Shown: piece after piece, positions 55,843 through 64,000 of the stretch
How the letters are laid out: each line of letters begins with the position of its first letter
Position numbering within the stretch: position 1 is the stretch's first letter
Assembly (NCBI GenBank): GCA_019614645.1
Contig: JABWDB010000002.1
Span: 25,533,501-25,597,500, forward strand
Length of the DNA: 64,000 nucleotides
Direction of reading: 5' to 3'
Origin: Stratiolaelaps scimitus
Lineage: Eukaryota; Arthropoda; Arachnida; Mesostigmata; Laelapidae
Made by a program: the position numbers and the translations under genes
The notes under the pieces: model-generated
What the model saw: only the letters and a program-made list of their open reading frames with translations
Databases searched by the model: none
Told to the model about the DNA's origin: nothing

Positions 55843-57725
55843 TTGCTTAATAGGTTCATAGGACGCGTCTCTGTACCGCATCTGTATATATATATATATA
55901 TACGAGTATTGTGTGGGGAAAGGTATAATATATTTGAAACAGAATGGTGTTATGCAGGACCGCAAACAGTGTACCTTTAACGCTCAACTGAATCTGTGGC
56001 TCTATACATCAGGTTCCTTCCATTCTTATGGAATATTTCGCGTCGGATCCTCGAGTAGTGTCACAATTCGCTCGTCATTATCGAACTGGTGAGCCCATGC
56101 CAGCGGATATGGCCGCCAGTCTTGAGGCGTCTCGAGTCATCTTTCAGGCCAGTGAAACTCAACTGCAGGTGCGTTGCAACGATATCGAACACAGATTTCT
56201 TAAAAACCTCAATGTTGGTTTAGCTAGAAAGGCCATTATGTTTTTACCACATTAATCGTCCCTCATTCCACATGGCTAGTTTGTGCTTCGTCTCATTTGA
56301 TGCCCTTCAGTTGGAGCTCTCTCTGCTTAGTCCTTTGTTGTTCTATTCCCAAGATTTTACACTTGATCACTGTAAAGCTTTATTGATTCATTAAAGGAAC
56401 TGCATTCAATGCTTAAGTTCTCTTAAATGTGATGCAACGGGATTCGAACCTGCGGCCTCTGGCTTTTTACATCATCGTCTCTTGTATTCAGTATTCGAAC
56501 CTGCTTTGTTTTTTGCGAAGACCCGACGCATTCGACGTAATAGTCAATACAATGGCACCAACATCATACTTGATATTGTTATTCATATTAAACATTCACA
56601 TTGTCATAATTACCGATTCTCTAATTGCAGGTCTTCTATGCGTTTGTAGACTATGAGTACCATTCAAAATACCCACTGGGTGCTAGTACAACCGAAGTTC
56701 TGCGAGAAGCCCAGAATAAGTAAGCAAAATCTAAAATATTTGATCGGCTTCAATACATTTATTCTAACTTGTATGCATTTAATATATTACATGCGATGAA
56801 AAATGAACAGGACTTTAGCAGGCACCTGAATATCGATCTTCTCAAAGATTTCTTCTGAACATGTTTTCGGCAAACTCTTCTTTGAGTCTCTTCTGTACTA
56901 TTTATCTTAGCCTTTCTACATAGTGACACACAATAATTAATAGTCGCATTGCATTTGAGCGTAGCGCTCAGCTGCGTAATCATTTCGGAAGCTACAGTTT
57001 ACAAGCGCACACGAATGTTGCCCCGCCGTCCCTGCCTACAAGCTAAGTTTCAAATGATTTCATATTTCTCCTCAATCTACCTTCGACTTTGTAGACACTT
57101 TGGCGTGAGGTATGTAGATAACACGGCGTGGCAATTGCGTTTCGGTCATCTCGTCGGCTATGGAGCAAAGTACTATTCGTATTTGATGTCTCGAGCCGTA
57201 GCAGCGGCATTTTGGCATCGTGCCTTCAACGCCGATCCGTTCTCACGTGCTGTTGGCACTCGCTACCGCGAGGAGGTCCTCGCTCACGGGGGTGCACTTC
57301 CACCTGCACAACTTGTTCAAAGTTAGTACACACACACTCACAATATAGTGAAAAATAGCTATATCAAAATCTCCATATATTGTTTGTCCGACAGAGATTT
57401 TTTACATTTCGTCTGGATCAAATCACTTTCTTCTTCTGTGTTTAATAACATTAGAAATTTCCTAAATATTATACTAAAAATTGGAATTTTGATTGATTGA
57501 GACTGATATAACGCACATTGATTGATATAACCATGTTTCCATGTGGACGAACGTAACATGTCCACCAAGATGTGCTGTAATACTTCTAATAATATTTGTG
57601 TAGAGCTTCCAAACTAATCAATGTGCTAAACTGATTTCGTGCTCATTTCAGATTTTCTGGGCATCGAGAAATTGGACATTCAGGAGCTTGCTGAATCTCT
57701 GATTCGAGATATCGATCATAAATAA
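50640..57725 (+). CDS. MIPEP: Mitochondrial intermediate peptidase (MIPEP), 13 exons
   Basis: M3-family zinc oligopeptidase of the mitochondrial matrix that removes an N-terminal octapeptide from precursors already cut by the processing peptidase. Exons: 50640-50804, 52123-52245, 52444-52583, 52881-53147, 53297-53508, 53755-53915, 54647-54763, 54965-55186, 55428-55598, 56013-56168, 56631-56719, 57095-57321 and 57652-57725. They join in phase to 707 aa, against 713 in human. The first 30 residues are Arg/Ser-rich and nearly acid-free, as in a mitochondrial targeting peptide. The zinc site HEMGH is at about 497-501, preceded by [37 protein letters not shown] supplies the third ligand Glu. [39 protein letters not shown] and [19 protein letters not shown] also match the family. 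Exon 3 could start six bases later (52450), an in-frame tandem acceptor. All introns are GT-AG. Confidence 0.96.
54403..54482 (+). repeat. Dispersed repeat family B, MIPEP intron copy
   Basis: About 80 bases align with 10940-11020 in intron 1 of cysteine-rich paralog 1, sharing GTATGTATAACACAATAC and AATGATGA. Confidence 0.75.
55641..55877. mobile_element. MITE-like element with 37-bp perfect inverted repeats
   Basis: Arms 55641-55677 and 55841-55877 are exact 37-base reverse complements around about 163 bases that include a TA/TG microsatellite. ACAGATG also recurs inverted just outside both arms. It lies in the MIPEP intron between exons 9 and 10 and has no coding capacity. Confidence 0.8.
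55679..55712. repeat. TA/TG microsatellite inside the MITE-like element
   Basis: TA run passing into TG, immediately inside the left arm. Confidence 0.9.
56373..56465 (-). mobile_element. tRNA-derived SINE copy in a MIPEP intron
   Basis: On the minus strand it has a B-box-like GGTTCGAATCCC followed by AGAACTTAAGCATTGAATGC and a tail ending near AATGAATCAATAAAG. The same order of blocks occurs at 59055-59160 in the opposite orientation. Confidence 0.6.
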
Positions 57726-57726
57726 A
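57721..57726 (+). terminator. Possible polyadenylation signal of MIPEP
   Basis: An AATAAA hexamer overlaps the TAA stop codon. It may be coincidental, because cleavage would then fall within about 30 bases of the stop. No clearer signal was identified. Confidence 0.3.
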
Positions 57727-58010
57727 TTTAAGAAACAGATCGAAATTAAATGGGACAAAGAGCTGCGACGAATGCAACAGTTGATCCATACCAAAAGGCT
57801 AAGAGAAAGTTGTTGTAGTTTTATTGGAAACAATTGTATGTATATTACTGTAAATACATGATGTATGTTTAGCCCAAACGAACAGCGCATTCATTAATTA
57901 ACACCTATCTGTCTATTGACTTTTAGCTATCTATTTAATCTACCTATTCGCCTGAACTCGTAACCAATAGGAAGGCTGCACACCCGAGTCCAAATAATGC
58001 AAAAGCAATA

Positions 58011-58060
58011 TCGTGGACGTTCAATGTTGGCTGAGAGTCAGCCTTGAAAATTTAGTTAAG
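58011..58060 (+). repeat. Dispersed repeat family C, downstream copy
   Basis: Partner of 43649-43690; shares the GGCTGAGAGTCAGCC-like core. Confidence 0.55.
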
Positions 58061-59054
58061 TAGCACCTCTTTGTACTTATTGTATTTGAGCACAATGATG
58101 CACCGCGTAGTACGGCAGCATGTTGAATAGAACCGAAGAGATGTTTAACCTAAGGCTTGTATTATACTTTGTTTACTGTGTATTCGATGTCCCCGGAGTT
58201 GCCCCCGACAAAACAGAGTACAATTTTTACCTTGTATGGGTATAAGTTGAAAATTGACGAACTTCACTTTTCTTCTAGATTAATAATCTTGTATCTCCTC
58301 TAATGGGTAAAAATAGGCAACATATGCTATAATAAGACCCAGTAGTAGGTTTTCTTTTTTATATTATCACGTCTAAATTGTCTATGAACATGAACCAGGA
58401 AAACCTATAAATGATAGGTGTAGCTTGGTAGTGACGTGCAATTTCTAGAGGGAATCACAGGAAAGGTACGTATTATTGTAGATATTGCGGTTCTTCCAGA
58501 ACATACTAAGTAATTACATAGTCAAATAATATATACTGAATGGCTTTTTCCTCGAATTAAATTAACAGCAACATTGCAAGAACCTTTATGTCTTTAATTG
58601 AAGCCTCTATATGACTCTAAATAAAATCTAAATAGTCTAGCTAAGGTTATCATACTAATTGGATGTGCACATAAGCCTTGGTAAGTAAAGATGATACGAC
58701 GAATACATATGCCTCGTTCTGAATGAATTTGATTTCACTTTGCTGAGTATGGGTAAATCAAAAGTTTAGCTTCGTTGAGGGCTCTGTAACGGTTTGTCCC
58801 CAATGTGGAAACATATCAGCCCTGCAAAATAGCCAAAATCAGAGGGTTCGACTGATGCACTTATTTTGTCACTGTAATTATGCAAATATTCTAACGAATC
58901 AGCGCCCATATATATATACATATTTGCTTGTTGTCTTTCTGTTAATATTTAGTCGACTTCTAAGTCGATTCGAAAAGTGACAAGTTTACGTGAACGACTT
59001 CGAGCAGTTTCAGTCTCAAGTAAACGTACAGGTGGAGGTGTAAGAATCATAAAT

Positions 59055-59160
59055 TTAATGCATTCCGCTGGTTCGAGTCCCCCGACCTGGTGACATATAG
59101 GAGAACTTAAGCATTGCAAAGATTGCAGTTCCCTTAATAAACCAATAAACATTTACCTTC
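59055..59160 (+). mobile_element. tRNA-derived SINE copy
   Basis: It has a B-box-like GGTTCGAGTCCC, then AGAACTTAAGCATTGCAAAG, then TTAATAAACCAATAAAC and an ATTTACCTTC tail. The blocks match 56373-56465 and the end matches 15561-15605. An A box was not identified, so the tRNA head may be degraded. Confidence 0.65.
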
Positions 59161-59896
59161 AAAAGAACTATCAACAAATGGCAACATTGTAGCTGTTAAT
59201 GAAATCAGCTACTGCATACTGATTACATTTGTTTATTCTCTCCATTTGTGTCCTTGAAGGCTATTTGGGTCGCCATCTTCATGCTACACAATCATTGTAT
59301 GCGTTGAACTGCACTGAAACATAAAACACAAATGATATGTTAAGCAGTACGAGTGACTTCGGATCAATGGTCAGTCCAAGTACCACAGTCGATGCAGTAT
59401 TCAATGTACGTATGTTTCGTTACATTCATTGGAGAATTTTGTAGATCTTAAATATTTTTTCCTTCATTTATTTTTTTGTATTTATAATCGCTCCGTTTAA
59501 ATGACAATCGGCTACTGGTGGAAACGATCATGTTGCGGGGAAGCGGGTAATTAGATTCGTTTTTCTTGACGAAAGCATTTTATCGTGTTGTCGTGTTGGG
59601 GGTACGTGTTGGTCCAAGGCTCAAATCCCGGATGAGCCAAAATGTGTCATCATATTGTACTTAATTTCATTCCGCTTTATGTATCTGTGTTTATTGACGT
59701 AATAACTGTAATATTGAGATGTTCTATAACCCTTGAAGTTTATCCTTACGGAAAATATTTATGTTCCGCAGATCATTCCCAGCCATTTAAACCATACATT
59801 AAATTATAGCTCATGTTATGTTTTTGTGCAATCCATTTACTGTGTTAATTTCCCTTTCCGTTCACATTTGTGAGCGTGACTAACCTCCTCGAGAGG

Positions 59897-60090
59897 TCTG
59901 CCACAGACTGATCTGGACTACTGATCAGCGCTACGAACGCGCATCGTTCTTCTTTGTGCAGCGCCTTTCCCTCGCTGTGCAGAGAGGCAATGCTGCCATC
60001 GCTTCTATCGGGACCATCACCGCCTTGACCTGAAACCTTATCCCCACGCCTACCTACTCCGATTTTTAAAAATATAAATAAATAAACAAA
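59897..60090 (+). mobile_element. C-terminal fragment of a mobile-element protein
   Basis: Plus-strand frame reading DQRYERASFFFVQRLSLAVQ then RGNAAIASIGTITALT and a stop. It is homologous to the minus-strand fragment at 31768-31990. An A-rich stretch (AAATATAAATAAATAAAC) follows about 60 bases after the stop, as a retroelement 3' end might. Upstream the frame soon closes, so the copy is 5'-truncated. Confidence 0.5.
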
Positions 60091-60144
60091 TCGGAACCAA
60101 CTTTCTAAGTAACGTTATAGAAAAATAATTCAGCGAAAAAAACG

Positions 60145-60216
60145 AGGTTCCACCGAGATTTGAACTCGGATCGCTGGATTCAAAGTCCAGAGTGCTAACC
60201 ATTACACCATGGAACC
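60145..60216 (-). tRNA. tRNA-Gln (UUG)
   Basis: A complete 72-base cloverleaf on the minus strand: acceptor GGTTCCA pairs with TGGAACC, the anticodon stem CTGGA/TCCAG encloses loop CTTTGAA (anticodon TTG), and the T arm carries GTTCAAATC. No intron and no encoded CCA, as in nuclear eukaryotic tRNAs. The sequence is nearly identical to animal tRNA-Gln. Confidence 0.97.
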
Positions 60217-60330
60217 GCGGCGCCTGGCCGAGACTTCTTTGTGAACCAACGAGCACTCAACCAGTCTAGTGAAATTGGTCTAGTGAAATTCTATGGGGTA
60301 TATTTTAGGGTAGACAAAGGCTTGCACAAT

Positions 60331-60390
60331 ATTGATGACATCAACATAGATATAAATGTTGATGTCATCAATATGTATATCTATGTTGAT
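60331..60390. repeat. Nested palindromes
   Basis: Arms 60331-60346 and 60357-60372 are exact 16-base reverse complements (ATTGATGACATCAACA). A second, overlapping palindrome uses ACATCAACATAGATATA with its complement at 60375-60392. Confidence 0.85.
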
Positions 60391-60830
60391 GTAATATAAT
60401 ACTCATTGTGTGGATTTATAAACTTATTAATATAATCAAAGTATACCTATCTATAATTTATATAGGTATAATTTTCTTTCGCAAAACTCACAGCATGATT
60501 ATTGTCGCTATTCTTGCTACGCGTAGCAGTTACAAAGATGGTAGTGCCCGAGATCTTAACGGCTGGCCGTACGGTGCCGGCTTTGCTATTGGATCCCATT
60601 GGGAATTCTATAATACATATGGATAACTGTAACAAAGAGCCCATGAGTGCAGCTCACATGTATATTTAGTCCGTTTTCTTGCTTACTGCATGCGTAACAG
60701 CCTAGAGTAATTTTGTATGAGTCGGTACGACTGTATTAATGTGAGTCCGGCTGTAAAATAGGCCATTATAAAAATAGTAGGCCATTAAATAGCTAACATA
60801 ATTTGGGGCGTCCCTGTTCTAGATATTCTA

Positions 60831-60925
60831 TTAAGAACATATAGAAGAGGTTGTTGTTAGATGTATTTCACGCTCAGCGGCTGACACAATTGTCGTCCAC
60901 TTCCACAATTGACTGATAAATAACA
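60831..60925 (+). repeat. Dispersed repeat family A
   Basis: Shares GATATTCTATTAAGAACAT, TTAGATGTATTTCACG and TTGACTGATAAATAA-like blocks with 62112-62220; the middle also matches 36094-36155. Confidence 0.8.
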
Positions 60926-62111
60926 TGAAGCTAAAAAAGACTCGTTTTACCTTCTGGCAATACAACATATGCTATATTACATTTTACAGAAATAATTCTT
61001 AAAATAATAGAGATCAAGTGTTGTACTCAGTAGAAAGCCGTATCGTCTTTCTTGGAAGTCACTGGCGAAAACCCATCTTGGACGTGCGCTTCACTGCTTC
61101 ATAGGAACCCATAGTCACAAAACACGATTACCCAAGTGTTCAAAGTTCCCGCCACGTCCCTCTCCCCATAAATATTGTATAATTCCGAATCTACTAACTT
61201 TCGATTAAAGCGGTTGCCTCATGGGACCCTCCCGAGTGGATCATCACGTGAAAGGCTACATTTGTATAACTCGCAACAAGCTGTAGCCCCACTGCTGGCC
61301 GTGTGAGTAGTTTCATATTGTCTTTGGTGCCAAACCGTAGAAATCTCACGCTGGCCGCCCCTATATATTTAGGCCAGCTACACTCGGTGAACGGAGACGC
61401 GGTGCGATGAGCGTAGTGTGGTATTGATCGCCGACGGTCCTGCTGCATGTTTCGGTTTAGGGAGGCGCCCTCATCGTTGTGGTATGCCCCGGGGTCCTGC
61501 GGGTCTCGGTAAGCTGTCGTGGCGGTCGAGGGGCTGCCTCTCCCGCGACTGTGGCCCGCCGGTTGCAGATCTGCCTCGCGAAACTCATCCCGACAAATAG
61601 ATTGCTCCATGCGCTCCCGTAGCACCTCGACTCATATCGAGGAGGCTCGGTCGAGCGCTGCTCTAGCGATTGGTAGGCGGTTGGTGACGAAATCATAAAG
61701 TCAGTACTCTCTTCTGAATCAGGCTGTGGCAATACTGGTAGATTAGCGCATCTTCGTCCCACTTTATTAGTGGGTGGTTGCTTGATCTACCGACGTATCC
61801 ACGATTCGTTGTTGACATCTCGGTGGTTGTTAGGTCCTCAGGCGGTGATAATGCAGTCCTTATCCGGCTCGCGGATTCCCTGCTTGAATATGATCTGAAG
61901 AACTGTTGAGGTTCAGCAGAAGAGTCGATGACCACTCTCTCCCCCCCCTCTATTATGGGCGTCTCCACTGAAATGGCTCTATCTGGTCCGACCGGATGGG
62001 TCGCCTTTCCCTTTCACTTCTAACTAATTTTATTCCCTAGAGTCAATATAAACATCAAATGTGTAATTAGCTAGTACATTTTCATATGGGCTCTCATATG
62101 AAATATTCGCT

Positions 62112-62220
62112 CTCCAATATTCTATTAAGAATATATATATAGGAGGGGTGGGTGTTAGATGTATTTCACGTTTAGCGGGTACAATTATCGCCCACTTTTT
62201 TAACTGACTAATAAATAATA
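62112..62220 (+). repeat. Dispersed repeat family A
   Basis: Closest partner of 60831-60925. Contains ATTTCACGTTTAGCGGGTAC and ACTGACTAATAAATAA. Confidence 0.8.
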
Positions 62221-63389
62221 TTTATTTATCTAATGGTTGTTGTTATATCACTTTAAAAAATGAATAGGTGGTAAATTACGGAGGATATAATTAACATCAC
62301 TTAACGGACCCTTGATTTAATTTTTTCTGTCTTGATAAACAGGCAATGGGCCACAAGTTTATAGTTGCGTTTACTTAGTTTTTAGGCAACTCCCGCTTCT
62401 GATAATATGCTGTCGAATAATTACTGAGGGTTAGACCGAGACAAGGCGGTCATTTTGAAATTTTATTCGATTTTCAAAGACGTTCCAAACGCTGCCTGTG
62501 GTAAGCAGCCACCATAGACGCCAAAGAGCTCACATCTTCGAGTTCTATCATGGATCTTGTATAGGCCACAATAATCGTGGCGTCCGTTGCCTAGATACAC
62601 ATTGACCGCTACGGCTGAGCCGATGACGTCATCTCTCGAAGCCCAGATGACACGATTACGATAGATTTATATATTCAATCGGAATCGTTGTTAAGATCTT
62701 TATGACAGATTTACGTGAACTATACGACATTTTTTTACGTGATTCCCTAAAATACTAACAACATCCTGATAAATGTCTGAGGAGCAATTATATTGTATAT
62801 TACAATAGCATCAGTCGAATCATAAATATAAGCGAAACGTACCCCAAACAATAATGAGAGGGTCACACGACATGATGCGGTGATTGCCCGACAGACACAA
62901 GGTAGCTCGTTGGGATCAATACATAAAGTAATTCTAGCTCGGGCTTTTTTACGGAGGGCCCGAACCATCAAGACCAATGCTGTTTCTCGCGATAGTCTCT
63001 CTTCAAAGTGATTATTTTAATTGCTTCGAGCCCCTCCAGGTGACCGATATTACATAATCGAAATAATAGAGAAAATATTTTTCAACTGTCGAATATTATA
63101 TGCTGTCTACGTTAAACGCACCTCAGGATATCATCCACCACGACAATAAAAAAAAACTTCATTGCAAGTCATCCGACCACTCATGATACTTCGGCCCTAG
63201 TTTATTCCAGTGCTTGTGATTGCTTGGTGGAGATGGCTGAAGATCAATGTGTGTGTGTTGATGTTTGGACGGGTGAGTTGAGAGATACGGGTGAAGTGCG
63301 TGCGGCTGGAAAGTGTTTGCCCTTGTCAATCGATTTATTTAAAAAATATTATTTTTATAAAGTTCGAAGATGAAATTAAAAGGTAAACC

Positions 63390-63461
63390 GGGCTCGTCCG
63401 GGATTTGAACCCGGGACCTCTCGCACCCGAAGCGAGAATCATACCCCTAGACCAACGAGCC
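63390..63461 (-). tRNA. tRNA-Pro (CGG)
   Basis: A complete 72-base cloverleaf on the minus strand: acceptor GGCTCGT pairs with ACGAGCC, the anticodon stem CTCGC/GCGAG encloses loop TTCGGGT (anticodon CGG), and the T arm carries GTTCAAATC. No intron and no encoded CCA. The sequence matches the conserved animal tRNA-Pro. Confidence 0.97.
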
Positions 63462-64000
63462 ACGTGGGTGATCACATAAGCCGTAATTTTTAGCTTTTGG
63501 TACGATTGGTAAGTTAATTAGAAAAACTAAGCATTTGTTAAATTTCACTTTAATTATATCGGGCGAGTTAAGTCAGCGAAGTGAAAGCTCTCCATGATGA
63601 AAAATTCATCGACAGTACGTGGGGAGCAATTGGCAATAATAAAATGACAAAAATAGCTGTTCAAGTAAGATTAAGAGAAAATTACTCATATATATATATA
63701 GAGTTCGCCCACTTTTATAATTGACTAATAAATTGATCTAATTTAGCAATACTTCTATATATATATATATGTATATAGGAAATTTAACGCATCAGGTGGT
63801 AGCGGCAAAGAATAGAGTACTAACGAAACGCCTCAATCCTTATTAAAAAAATATAGGGTTCAACATATAACAAGTATATTCTTCAATCAGATACAGTTGA
63901 TTCGGTTAAATTCGTTCTGTTTAATATTAGTCAAAGCAAAATACCTTTTCAGAGCAACTTTCGCGCATTGCACGTGGACTAGCTCGCTAGCATTAGCATT
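63462..64000. other. Intergenic tail of the window
   Basis: AT-rich, with TA runs at about 63690-63700 and 63758-63770 and a partial family A repeat at 63704-63735. No gene is seen. Confidence 0.6.

Larger units (their letters stand above)
57726..60144. other. Intergenic region downstream of MIPEP
   Basis: No gene. It contains a family C repeat (58011), a SINE copy (59055) and a mobile-element protein fragment (59897), listed separately. Confidence 0.6.
60217..63389. other. Intergenic region between the two tRNA genes
   Basis: Contains a palindromic cluster (60331), two family A repeats (60831 and 62112), and a GC-richer patch at 61190-61970 with overlapping minus-strand open frames that I could not assemble into a gene. 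Confidence 0.5.

Overview
This window is AT-rich eukaryotic DNA. The genes are split by many short to medium GT-AG introns, the two tRNA genes lack an encoded CCA, and TA microsatellites and small inverted repeats are scattered throughout. The gene content (mitochondrial intermediate peptidase, an NHE8-type sodium/proton exchanger, TREX-like exonucleases and small cysteine-rich secreted proteins) and the density of introns fit an arthropod. A chelicerate such as a mite is my best guess, but that is inference. There are no operons, ribosome-binding sites, CRISPR arrays or other bacterial features.

Layout. 1-10.6 kb: no gene I can support, with two GC-richer patches near 2.4-3.2 kb and 5.85-6.6 kb. 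10.6-17.6 kb: two tandem plus-strand five-exon genes for paralogous secreted cysteine-rich proteins (234 and 238 aa); the middle exons are the same length in both (168, 69 and 126 nt). 17.6-29.6 kb: a gene desert with repeats, including a 1.13-kb element bounded by inverted repeats and a near-perfect hairpin. 29.6-37.0 kb: three tandem plus-strand copies of a TREX/DEDDh 3'-5' exonuclease-like gene; the first and third are intact (203 and 204 aa) and the middle one is decayed. 39.3-40.1 kb: a possible unknown two-exon gene. 41.0-45.5 kb, minus strand: a complete nine-exon NHE8 (SLC9A8) gene. 45.5-50.6 kb: intergenic. 50.6-57.7 kb, plus strand: a complete 13-exon mitochondrial intermediate peptidase gene (707 aa). 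57.7-64 kb: repeats, a retroelement-like protein fragment, tRNA-Gln(UUG) and tRNA-Pro(CGG), both on the minus strand.

The genes do not form a pathway. NHE8 and the peptidase are housekeeping genes in divergent orientation. The secreted-protein pair and the exonuclease trio are local tandem expansions and are the lineage-specific part of the window. The repeats worth following up are a tRNA-derived SINE family (three copies or fragments), two diverged fragments of one mobile-element protein, several foldback elements inside introns, and at least four dispersed repeat families. Two introns use a GC donor with good support and a third probably does.

All exon boundaries were derived by hand from splice-site consensus, reading phase and comparison between paralogs or with known families; there is no transcript evidence.
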